A stretch of 64,000 nt of DNA from Apostichopus japonicus (Eukaryota > Echinodermata > Holothuroidea > Aspidochirotida > Stichopodidae). The notes below the pieces were generated by a model. It was not told the origin of the DNA, made no database searches, and saw nothing but the letters and a program-made list of their open reading frames with translations. Shown here piece by piece: positions 49,048-59,065 of this stretch (the stretch's first letter is position 1; each line of letters begins with the position of its first letter). Where the stretch lies: contig NC_092567.1 of NCBI RefSeq assembly GCF_037975245.1, positions 16,299,876-16,363,875 on the forward strand, written 5' to 3'. Made by a program: the position numbers and the translations under genes.

Positions 49048-51024
49048 CGGGGTGGGTGAGACACTGTGGTTTCTAGTTAGTTGGGGCCCAGTGTCTTTTT
49101 CTTGACAGCATACTCCTGGTAAAATAGTCTGAACTCGACATGTTTTGTACAAAAAAGTGACCTTGAAGCATAAGTGTGATGAAACACTTAGTGTTACCAC
49201 GTACATTAAGGCTATAAAATTCCACTTTCTGGCACATCATGACATGTGCTGCCGTTTCTATGAAAATACAAGAAATATCTCAAAATCCTTTAACGTCTGG
49301 GGACCTTGTCCCCTTAATCTCGCACAATAGGGCCCTGAGAAACTCTCCAGAGAAATGCCAAGTGAATAATTCCCCTTAATATCTGACATGTATTTTGGCG
49401 ATGCAAAATCACAACAAAAAGGCGTAGGCCGGCCTACTATAAAGTCTCCCCTGCCCCTGACCCCAGCTCTAGACGGGTCTAGGGGAGCGGAAGTTGATGC
49501 CGGCTTATACCAATCAGGTTTTATGATTGTTTACGCGAGGACGAAAAGTAAATTACAAGAATTTAAATATGCGACAATATGCGTACATTTTTCGACCCGA
49601 TGTATTATATGCTATTTAATTCGTGTAGGCCTATATAGGATTGGGAATTTTAACAGTAGAAAGATAAAGTTCACGAATTTATCCGGCGCAAAATTTTGGT
49701 GCATATATGCTCGATTTATTTTCTAGACGTTTCCCCGAAATGTTTAACGTCACACATATATGTATAATTATATGTTATATCAAATCTGTTTCAGTTTTTC
49801 CATTGCTTTTCACTTGGTGAAACCTCTGCACATATAATTATGTCAATATCAGGTCATTGGGTCGATCATATATACCTGCCTATATATAACTACTATCATT
49901 CGCAAATACTTTTGATTTTTCCTAAAGAATAAATTCATGACAACCAATTAATAGTAACAAACGAATAATTGTCGAGTGGCACTAATGGGCGTATCTAATT
50001 ACGATCATATCTGAACAATATGAAAAAAGGCATCCTGTGAAACAGTTGAAATTTACTCTCCATTTCGCTTTAGAAGCATGTATGATGCGTTAACTTGCAA
50101 GTCTCAAGATTCCCAGCAAGAATGAAACTTTTCAAGTGTCAATCATCTGTTGATCAGTGACATCGCCAGACTTCTCAATTTTTTTTTTTTTTTTGGGGGG
50201 GGGGGGCAAATAACAGTGGTTAGGGGGCACAATGTTTGTTTGTGGATGCCATCCTGGGGGAGGGGTCTAAGGGGAGGGGATTTTTTTTTTATTAATTAAG
50301 GGTCCTTAGATGCAATCTGGTACTATATTTTGCAACTTTTCGGGCTAGTCTCTCCGCGGTAGTTGTTTTTTGAGGCAGATGCTTGAGTATTTTTGTTAAC
50401 AATATAAACCGCATCTGAAGGGAGGCACGATTTTTTTTTTAGGAGGGCACCTGCCCCCTCCCTCCCCAAGGCCATCCCTTGGCGACGCACTTGCTGTTGA
50501 TGAGATGCGGGTCGTACATACATACATTCATATATTCCGAGAACTCAACTTACCTCTGGAAACAACGAAAAATTACCAAGTGAAGTGAGGGCGCACTTTG
50601 GAAAATGTTAGGCGGAGACAACAACAACAACAGCTCAAAATGTCATATGACAACACTGAAGATATATGTAACTTTTATTGAAATAGACTCTGCAATCATG
50701 GTTTTACTCTTAAAAGAAGAAATAACACATTTATAACATTAAGATACAAGACAAGAGTATTTGCTTTCAGCTAAAAGAAATAGTAATGCATCTGAAGCTT
50801 AGATATATTTACATATCTTATTTTCTTAAATTTTATTAACACATAATTGCAATGCTGGAATGAAAATGTCAGAAATAAGCTGAGAATGGGTTGGGTTCAC
50901 AGATTGGCAGTGTAGCGAATGAAGGAAGAGAGTGTGAACAACAAATGTGTGTGGTATTGGATATTTCTTTAACAAATCAACAGATTTTGGAGAAGTTTGT
51001 TGTTTAACCTTCTCTAAAACTTAC
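49048..51024. other. Gene-free stretch with one decayed inserted element
   Basis: About 50153-50495 has T and G homopolymers and weakly inverted ends (CAGTGACATCGCCAG; TTGGCGACGCACTTG), suggesting an old MITE. Nothing else recognised. Confidence 0.4.
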
Positions 51025-51119
51025 CACCCTCCTTGCATGATTCGAGCACCATGAAATAAGGGTAGTAGTCTTTGGAGAGAGTCGAGCAACGGCCATCTGT
51101 GTTTTCACACGGAATGACC
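51025..51119 (-). CDS. Isolated Cys-rich exon of an unidentified gene
   Basis: A 95-nt block with acceptor (TTGCTTAATAG) and donor (GTAAGT) encodes VIPCENTDGRCSTLSKD and YYPYFMVLESCKEG with one open frame. Cys spacing (x6, x16) and the YYP string recall secreted cystine-knot or other disulfide-rich domains, but the length is too small to assign. No partner exons were found nearby: the next frame upstream, the 795-codon gene, has its own stop, and nothing clear lies downstream. It may belong to a gene with very long introns or be a relic. Confidence 0.4.
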
Positions 51120-52250
51120 CTATTAAGCAAGTTAAATTGGCAAATGAAAAGAGCAAAAATATTATCTTCATTGAATATGATTTTTACACCAACTGAAATG
51201 CTTTCTGTTTCTTATAAAACAATCCATTTTCCAATACAATACTCTTGAATACTGTAGCTAGTCATGTGATTAATGTAACTGCTCCTTCACCTTTCTAATG
51301 CGATGTTTGCTATAAACCAATAATCTTTGATTGTCGATTTTCTTCTTCATGTACAAAAAACCCCCAAAAAACACAATGAATGAATTAAAAAATAAGTAAA
51401 AGCTATTGGCAAGGAGAGAGAAGTCCTTTAATCAAAGAGTATCGGATATTAAGTTAACCTGGGGTGTAAGTTCATTGGAACAGCCTGGCATTACAGGTGA
51501 TTTGGAAGAGCAAACCTGATTCATACATGACATATAAGAATGTATTAACATAGTTGTAAAAGTCTACACTTTAAAGGCATTGTATTCCAAGATGCTATGC
51601 TGGATGATTTTGCACTGTCTAAATTAGTTCTCTGTGATTTTTGATTAGGATACATGTTTTAACATTTAAAAATGCAATTTCAAACCTTTTGATGTTTACT
51701 TCATTCTTTGAAACAAAAGTTGGCTATTCAAGCTACCGTGATGACCACAGTTGCTGCAGTTTTGTGAGTTCAGTAAGTAATGGCATGTCAAACATAAATC
51801 CAAATGAACTTAAAAAGGGCAAATGTGATCATTCTCCAGGCCACAGGTACAGTCGTCGAATTTAGAAAAGCATTTCAGATATTTTATACAGCATTTAATT
51901 AAGGCTAATAAAATTATTTACATTATAGTTATGTGAATAATATTACATATATATGTTGTGTTGTAGTCTGAAAGATAACTTGTTGCCATGCACATGTACA
52001 GTATACTTCATTGAGAGCAACTCAATAGGATTCTATGACTAAAAATGCATGATTGTCTTTAAAATAAAGGGTGTGATACATACATGTTCTCGAATACCTC
52101 TTTTTTACAGGTCAAAAGGGCTGAATACAAACTTTCTTTTCTTACAACTGGATGCCCTCTGTGCTCTATCAACTGAACTATTTGCAAATGCATCTCTGCA
52201 TTTACAGAGATGATGTCTTGCAAAGGAAAGCAACCATAGTCAGTCCTACC
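51120..52250. other. Stretch downstream of the coiled-coil gene
   Basis: AT-rich, no exon recognised. It should contain the 3' UTR of the gene ending at 52251. Confidence 0.4.
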
Positions 52251-54638
52251 TCACACAGAGTCTGTCAAAAAAATGCCTTCGTCTTTGTCGGCCTTGCTGT
52301 CAGTCAAGTTGCCATGACAACCTTGAGTGCTGTGATCGCTGTTTAAAGTCTCGCATCCACTATCCTGGACTAGACCATCATTACCTTCCCAGGCATACCT
52401 TTGATTCTGGTTGCTACCCTGGGCTACACTCCTAGAAGTTATCACCTGTTTCTCCGTTACCGGACTGCCTTTCCTGGGGTTTTCTTTTCCCACCCCTTTG
52501 ATGGTGGTTTGTGATGGTTTCCTTGCAGAAACAGGTCTTTTTGGTTTGCTACCAAGAGATTTAATCCAGCCATCACCGTCTCCACCAGGCAGCTTAAATG
52601 GATTCTCGTACTGTTGGTCCGATTCGGGGAGATCTGATTGGTCCGATTCGGGGAGATCCGATTGGTCCAATTCCTCTCTCTTCTCATCTACAGCTTGTAA
52701 CCTTCTCCCACGTACTCTGGTAGCTCTCTTAATCCTTTCTTTTCCAAGAGATGGGATGATTTGATCCAAATCCGGATCACTGGCTAAGCTTTCTTGCTTC
52801 AGTCTTAACTTTTTGGCATCAGTCCTCTTTCTGCTCAGCCATTCATCATAACTGACTCTCTTCTGATGATTCACAATCTGCACATTATTCTCAACATTCT
52901 CCTCTACCTTTCCGGGGTGAACCTTAGACTTTTTGATTTTCTTTCGTTTAACTTTTTTCTTACCTGCGACTTGAGATTTATCTCCACTACTCCCATGAAT
53001 CGGGCTCCTATTTTCTGTCCTTAAATCTTTTTCATTATTAACTCTCTTCCTTTCCTCTTCTTGTTTCTTCATAGCTTTTCTCATTTTCTTCTCCATTTTC
53101 AATCTCTCTTTTGCCTCTTTCTTCTTATTCTCCTTCCACTCTGCTACTGTTTCCTCAGATTTCAAAAGTTTTTCAACCTTTTCTTCCCTCTGTTTCTGTT
53201 CTGCAATCTCTTCGTTTTTCTCCTTTCGTCTTTCTGCTCTCTTCTGCTTCCTGATCAATTTATTCTTCCGTCTGAGCCAGAGTCTGATGGCCGGATTGTC
53301 CGTGCGTTCCAGTTTACAGTCTGAGACCCTTGGACTATTTTGACTGTTTTCCAATGATTCTTTCGTTTCAGTACTGTCTGTAGATTTATTAACTCCATCA
53401 TCTTCATTTTTTGTCTTTCTTTTCACCTGTCTCTTCTTCTTTCTATTATGGGATACCTTAGCCTCTTTTTTATCATTACAGCTCTTCTGATAGAGTCCCG
53501 GTCTAGGACTCAGCAAAAGCTCATTCAAGATTTCATTTTCCAAAACAACATGAAGAGATGAAAGGTCTCCTTTCGGATTTCTTGCTCCAAAGTTGTCTTT
53601 CTCTATTTCTGTATCGTCTCTTCTGCTGCTCATCATTTCCTCGTCAGAATTTTCACAGAAAGACACTCTTTTCTTTGATTTACCAATAGGGATTCCTGTT
53701 TCACTATGATGGAATTGTCTACTTTCAATAGGATCTTGATTATCTTCAGTAATATCACATATTTTGGCTTTCTCTGTCTTAGTTGGGGACTGATATGTTA
53801 CAGTTTCTGTGAGTTCAACTTCTCCTTCAATCACAAACAAAGGTTCATTTGTTCTCCTCTCTTCAAACAGTAATTCTTCATTTTCGGAGACGGAATCAAA
53901 AATAACGTCCTCACCTTCAAAGTTGTGATGCTCCTCAAACTGGATGATACCATTCTTGTCAATGTATCTAGGGGAGGTGTGATATCTTCCAGAGGCAGAA
54001 AGATCACTGTCCTCTCCATTACTGTACTCACGAGATGGAAAGGATCCAAATGAGGAAGAATTATCTAACAAATGTTCTGACTGATCCGTAGTGTATTTTG
54101 TTTTATGGGAAGACCTAGTCGACCTGCGGTCACTTTGAGATGGTTTTGCTCTTCCAGACTTTGGTCTTAATTTCGATGATCTAACTGGCGGACTTAATCT
54201 TTCCTCTACCAAAGTTTCTTCATCAATCACTTGGGGAATCCTGACAAACATGTAACCAGGTGTTTGGATGTGTTCATCTTCAACTGTTCGTTTCCTACTT
54301 GCAGAAGATTTATTTTTTAATTTCTTGGATGACCTAGCAGACCCTTGTGACGATGATTTACTTATCTTGTGTCGTGATTTTCTGGACGATGCCAAGTGAA
54401 CGTCCAAACTTCCTACAGATGAGAGAACATTTTGTTCGAGATGCTGGAGTGCCAGTAATCTTCCAAGTTCTTCATATTTCTTCTTCAGGGTATCTGTATG
54501 GCCAGAGGCCTGTGTAGTAAGATCCCTTCGAGGAGTAGTCTCATATTGATGGGAGGATGATCCATCACCTCTTGCAGGGGATGCTGTGAGTTTCTTGAGC
54601 AGTCTCCGTGCATCAAGTTGAGCCCGAAAGTCAGCCAT
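52251..54638 (-). CDS. Basic coiled-coil protein with PP1-docking motif (possibly CCDC181-like)
   Basis: One 2388-bp exon encodes 795 residues starting MADFRAQLDARRLLKKL. Residues 80-180 are Ser/Lys-rich. Residues 321-327 (SKKRVSF) fit the RVxF docking motif for protein phosphatase 1. Residues 450-540 are highly charged and helical (AIRLWLRRKNKLIRKQKR, then KMEKKMRKAMKKQEEERK). At 594-604 KRVSYDEWLSRK is a second Trp-Leu-x-Lys/Arg-Lys unit. Such units (xxWLxxK) recur in CCDC181 and MAP9, microtubule- and cilium-linked proteins, which is my best but weak guess. A repeat QSDLPESD occurs twice at 659-673. The 5' UTR has an acceptor at about 54693 and a 5-codon upstream frame ending directly at the start codon. 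It is divergent from the gene at 58201. Confidence 0.85.
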   Translation of the reverse strand: MADFRAQLDARRLLKKLTASPARGDGSSSHQYETTPRRDLTTQASGHTDTLKKKYEELGRLLALQHLEQNVLSSVGSLDVHLASSRKSRHKISKSSSQGSARSSKKLKNKSSASRKRTVEDEHIQTPGYMFVRIPQVIDEETLVEERLSPPVRSSKLRPKSGRAKPSQSDRRSTRSSHKTKYTTDQSEHLLDNSSSFGSFPSREYSNGEDSDLSASGRYHTSPRYIDKNGIIQFEEHHNFEGEDVIFDSVSENEELLFEERRTNEPLFVIEGEVELTETVTYQSPTKTEKAKICDITEDNQDPIESRQFHHSETGIPIGKSKKRVSFCENSDEEMMSSRRDDTEIEKDNFGARNPKGDLSSLHVVLENEILNELLLSPRPGLYQKSCNDKKEAKVSHNRKKKRQVKRKTKNEDDGVNKSTDSTETKESLENSQNSPRVSDCKLERTDNPAIRLWLRRKNKLIRKQKRAERRKEKNEEIAEQKQREEKVEKLLKSEETVAEWKENKKKEAKERLKMEKKMRKAMKKQEEERKRVNNEKDLRTENRSPIHGSSGDKSQVAGKKKVKRKKIKKSKVHPGKVEENVENNVQIVNHQKRVSYDEWLSRKRTDAKKLRLKQESLASDPDLDQIIPSLGKERIKRATRVRGRRLQAVDEKREELDQSDLPESDQSDLPESDQQYENPFKLPGGDGDGWIKSLGSKPKRPVSARKPSQTTIKGVGKENPRKGSPVTEKQVITSRSVAQGSNQNQRYAWEGNDGLVQDSGCETLNSDHSTQGCHGNLTDSKADKDEGIFLTDSV

Positions 54639-55351
54639 TCACACACTGTATTCCATTGCACCACAGTAACAGAAGGTTGATATCTGATTCAGAATCCTAG
54701 AGCACCAAAAAGGAAGAAATTTACCAGTAAATATAGAGCAGTTTGAAAAAGCAACTTAAGAAATTAAATTTAAAGGCCAGTGGCTGTAAAGTAACAAACC
54801 TACAGTATCATTTCAAAGATTGTGGGTTTGATCCTTAGCAGGCTTAAGTTTTGTGGGCTTTTCATTTCAGGCTACAGTAAGTACAGGTTTCCCATCTAAA
54901 ATGGTCTTCTAAAGAAATCCAAAATGAGTTAAAAGTGTCAACTTGATAGCAACCTGACATGAAGCCTTACAGGACTTTGATCACTTTGCTTTGCTATACT
55001 GGTTAAAGTATCACCTGTTAACATTACAAAATATCTGCCTTCTAGGCTTATATTATATTTATAGTGATGATTCTATTCATGATTAAGCTGTAAACATAAG
55101 TTTCACATGAAGTTTGAGTCAAAGAAAGTTATTACTTCTTCCATATTTTCATAATGATACAGGTGAGAAAACTGGCAAAAACTTTCTGACCACTGAAGTA
55201 AAGGCTGCAGAAAGGAATAATTGAGAATGAGAATGCGTAGTTAGCTTTTCGATGTACCTTTGTAAATGCTGTCTTATGAAAGGTGTGATCAGTTTTTGTT
55301 TGCTTATGACCTTGTCCTAGGCTACAGAATACAAACGTTACTAATAGTATA

Positions 55352-55952
55352 GTCAAGGCTTCATAATTGACTCACCCCCATAATTGACGCACCTTCAATT
55401 ATTACTAGCAACGATACAGCAGGCCACCTTAACTTTTTGCAGTCATGCAGAATTACATATCTCATGAGTTTGTATCCATTTCAGCTATTTGCTGACTAAA
55501 TTGTGGTATTTTTTAAGCTTTGAACACCCTCCCCCAGTTTTGCACATTTTTTGGGCATTTGGAAATCTTACACCCTAAAAATAATTACCAACATTACCTC
55601 GATATAATAACACTACTCTCTGGGACCAAACCTGTCTGAGCTTAGAGGTTCAGAGCATAGCAAACAGCATCCTAAGTCAATGGATGTATACTAAGGCCTA
55701 CACTACAGTTAGCTTATATCGACAAATGTGTCAATTTAGGGGTATGAAAGAACTTGACACAGCAGACATTTTGTGGTCAAATTCTGCTCAATTGTACGGT
55801 GCATAAGCACAGAACCTTAAATATTTTGAGATCATAACATTTCTGAGGAACTACACATATGAAAAACACATACAGTTGAGTGATTTGGATTTTTCCATGA
55901 TAGACATCGTTGATCAAATCCTTAAGTGCGTCAATTATGAGCCCACCATGCT
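55352..55952. repeat. Interspersed repeat, copy 2
   Basis: Same family and orientation as 46035-46632, with inverted ends near CTTCATAATTGACTCACC and TGCGTCAATTATGAG. It lies in the intergenic or 5'-intron region of the divergent gene pair. Confidence 0.85.
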
Positions 55953-56455
55953 ACTATTCAGCTATACTTAGTGTAGGCCCAATGTCTACTCGATTATCGA
56001 TAGGTCTTACTTAGCCTACAGATTAATATGTACACTACGTAGATGTTTGCGAAGATTTTCATGCGAAATGTCAATAGTCAAACAAAGTCCCCCCTCTCCA
56101 CCAATAATATGTTACAATAGAAATGTCAGAAAACTAACAATTACTAGGCTAGTTGAGGCCTACGTTCAACTGTCATGGCCTAACCCGGCTGCACTACGCT
56201 ACATTACACTACAGTTGTCAGTTTTCATATACGAATAACGTAAAATACCTGAAGAGTTTATTCATACACACCTTACTACTCGACCATACATTCCCTTCGT
56301 CGAAATCGGTTATCTCTACACAAAAGCCGCTGGTATTTGAATTTTTCTACGAAAATTTGTCCGCTATGATGATAGTACTAATAATTATTGATCGCGGTAT
56401 AGTAGTATTAGTAGTAAGTACGTCGCGCGCCCGTAGACTTTAATATAATTAATTG

Positions 56456-56468
56456 GTTGCTAAGCAAC
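56456..56468. promoter_or_regulatory. Perfect RFX X-box palindrome between divergent genes
   Basis: GTTGCTAAGCAAC has two inverted half-sites (GTTGCT / AGCAAC) with a 1-nt spacer, as bound by RFX factors that drive ciliary genes. It is preceded by a CpG-rich CGTCGCGCGCCCG (56421-56433). It lies between the starts of the minus-strand gene at 54638 and the plus-strand gene at 58201, both of which have acceptor sites before their ATG, so their first exons could flank this site. Confidence 0.5.
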
Positions 56469-57022
56469 AACATTGGGAGAGACGATTTCAATGCCGTAAA
56501 CTGATCGTGAAACTGAAGTATTTAAAAGCGTTAATTGGTACTAAAATACCTGTTTGTCAACCATGTAGCTTAAAATTGAAGTGAAAACTCATTTATTTTA
56601 CAGTATTACACTCATTTTGTATTTTAGCAAACTTTTACTAGTGAGCAAAATTTATTTATTTTTATGAACTCCTGTTTTGAAATAGTCCAGTCAACCCCTA
56701 GACTTGCGTAAAGCATCATATTTACCAACACATCAGGTGCATTGCTACCCCTATACCGTTCGGAGTGTGGTAAGGAAGAATAAGAACCAATACTTCGAGA
56801 GAAGGAAATACATGGAAATACAGGTTGTGATTATGTTGTTCAACGTACTGTGTGTTAACGTACCCAAGAACCTGTCCTCCGAGCCTAGAATAAATTCCGC
56901 TTAAAATTGACGATTCGTAAGTATAGACAGTTGCTCCGTGATTTCATTGACATTCGAACAGATAATGAGAGTATGAACGGCTCACTAACCTGTAGGTTGT
57001 AGTGCATACAGTACCACATCAA

Positions 57023-57711
57023 GTTGTTTTCCGCATACGTTACTTTCCGCTAATTACTTTCCGCTGAAAAAATTCTTCTGCGGAAAACACCTTTTTTTCA
57101 CCTTCCTGTATACTATATTTTTCGCATATTTTAGGATACCAAATTCAGGCAGGATGATTAAAATAACATGAGAAAGTATCAAAGAACGTCGATAAAGGAT
57201 GTCTAGACTGAGTTCATGTCAGAAAAGTTAAGCTGCTTATAATACAGAGGAGGCTTGGGGGTGTGTAATTAGGGATTATTAAAGAAGTATGTGGTGGTCG
57301 GCCGATAAAAGGGCAAAGGGACACCCGCGTTATGAAGGATTGACTATCTAATAAAGTATTAAAACTGCGGTCCGCGTAATGATAGTTTAAAAAAAAAAAG
57401 TTGTAAAAGGCGGTATCTTTGATTTTCGCTGGAAATGGCTGTATAAGTAAGGGTAAGTCGAACACGCATTTTGCACCACCTTTCTTACGAGTTACATCTA
57501 AAATCATGGCCGATTTATCCTGTTACAGTTAACAATCTTTTCCACCTTCCTAAATCATTCCATGTGCCTAATCAATTCAGCAAGTTATTCTGTCCCTTCA
57601 AAAAAAAAAAACGTTACTTTCCGCTGAAAAAAACGTTGTTTTCCGCTGACAAATTTGTTTGCGGAAAACACCGTTTTGTTTCAGCGGAAAGTAACGTGTG
57701 CGGAAAACAAC
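57023..57711. mobile_element. MITE-like element with repeated TTTCCGC motifs
   Basis: The ends GTTGTTTTCCGCATACGTTA and its near-complement at 57683-57711 (AGCGGAAAGTAACGTGTGCG...) are inverted repeats of about 29 bp. Subterminal sequence has further copies of TTACTTTCCGCT and TTTTCCGC in both orientations. No transposase frame. Confidence 0.75.
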
Positions 57712-58200
57712 GGTACCCAAGTACAGTAGTTTGTAGCTGTTTAGCACGTAACGTGCGGATATAAAATATAAACATTAGTTTTAACATACAGAACAAAGCC
57801 TCGTAAGGCAAATTTTATGAAGGGTGATATAGTTGCATCAATCTCATACACAGACATGATACAGAAGAAAACTTGATCACACAGACATTTTTACCCATAG
57901 GTAGAGAAAATAACAACTGCATTTTGCGTAGTGAGTATACTGGACCTATGCAATATTTTTTTTTTTCATGTGTACATATGTTTTATTTCTTTCATGAAAT
58001 ATCGTGCTTCAATTGATCAGAGATGAAATAGACCTACAGTAGTTAAAGTTAACTTCTAAGATTACTGCTTGATTTTGTGAATATTTCAGCATGCTATGAG
58101 TGCTATTTTGTTATAAACTTCACTGAACTTTCAAGGTTACTGATATATTCCTTCCACGAATTCTTTCCTTAGATCTTTCTGCATTGATTATCGCTGCAAT

Positions 58201-59064
58201 ATGGCACTAGCAGTACCCTTCCATAGAAGTTACTATGACGACAACTCTGTACCTATGACAGCCCATGAGAGGGACTACCTAGATGGCTCCAATCGACCAT
58301 ATCATACAGCCTTCCGACCAAGACCACAACAAAGCAGATCCTCCAGAAAACTTCCTCATTCTGCATTGGATATGGACATATCTCATCGGATGAGAACATT
58401 TGTTCCAGAATCGGTGAAACCACAGCCTTCGTCTCCTTTCAGATTGTGGATTGAGCTTGGATGCCGGGCTCCTCCTTTCCCTCCCAAGTGGGATGAAGGT
58501 TACAACAGTAACGTGTGGAGGAACTTTAGCCACGGCGAGGGATATAGGATTAATTCACCGGGACGTCGGATGAACGAGACCATTGCCATTAGCTACCCCT
58601 TACAGATTCCACCGCCATCAGAAATGACTAATAGTACGTTAAGTAAATATCTGTCAGAATCCAAGAAAGTCATCAAAGATCGGAAGAGAAAGGAAATAGC
58701 CGTTGCAAAGTCACAGAGAGAACTCAAAGAGTTTAAACTATTGAAGCTTCGAAGCCAAATGAGAGTACCGGCCATGGACAGCGACGGAAATATCCTACCT
58801 CCACAGAGTATGAAACGTTATGACCACCCTGAAGTCAAGTTACCGGATACCCAAACTGTTTCCTACAGGCTAAAAGAAGAACACGAGAGGGACATTGAAC
58901 GACATATGCTGGGAACACACCGCACCAGTCCTGCTAGGTTATGGAAATTATCCTTCAAAGATAACAACCCAGAATTTATCAATGTGCAGAAAGAGCAAGT
59001 AACTAGATCTTCCCTTACAAAGAGTAGAGAGAGGGTAAGGCCTGTTGAAATATTCTTTAAATAA
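58201..59064 (+). CDS. Uncharacterised 287-residue protein, possibly ciliary
   Basis: A single open exon: ATG in good context (CAATATGG) 28 nt after an acceptor (TTCTTTCCTTAG), so a non-coding first exon is likely. The protein is hydrophilic, without signal peptide or membrane segment. Visible features: FRPRPQQSRSSRKLPHS (35-55), a Pro/aromatic stretch ELGCRAPPFPPKWDEGYNSN (88-108) and VWRNFSHGEGY. A basic helix follows at 150-185 (KKVIKDRKRKEIAVAKSQRE), then SDGNILPPQSMKRY. The mix of Pro/aromatic and Arg-rich motifs without a globular domain recalls axonemal microtubule inner proteins, but I do not recognise the family. The X-box 1.7 kb upstream supports a ciliary role. The stop codon lies within the polyadenylation signal. 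Confidence 0.85.
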   Translation: MALAVPFHRSYYDDNSVPMTAHERDYLDGSNRPYHTAFRPRPQQSRSSRKLPHSALDMDISHRMRTFVPESVKPQPSSPFRLWIELGCRAPPFPPKWDEGYNSNVWRNFSHGEGYRINSPGRRMNETIAISYPLQIPPPSEMTNSTLSKYLSESKKVIKDRKRKEIAVAKSQRELKEFKLLKLRSQMRVPAMDSDGNILPPQSMKRYDHPEVKLPDTQTVSYRLKEEHERDIERHMLGTHRTSPARLWKLSFKDNNPEFINVQKEQVTRSSLTKSRERVRPVEIFFK

Positions 59065-59065
59065 A
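59060..59065 (+). terminator. Polyadenylation signal overlapping the stop codon
   Basis: AATAAA at 59060-59065 contains the TAA stop (59062-59064) of the gene at 58201. Confidence 0.6.

Noticed and set aside
52411-53324. Plus-strand frames opposite the 795-codon gene
   Set aside because: Shadows of the real minus-strand gene, rich in Ser/Phe/Leu from complementing Lys/Arg/Glu codons.
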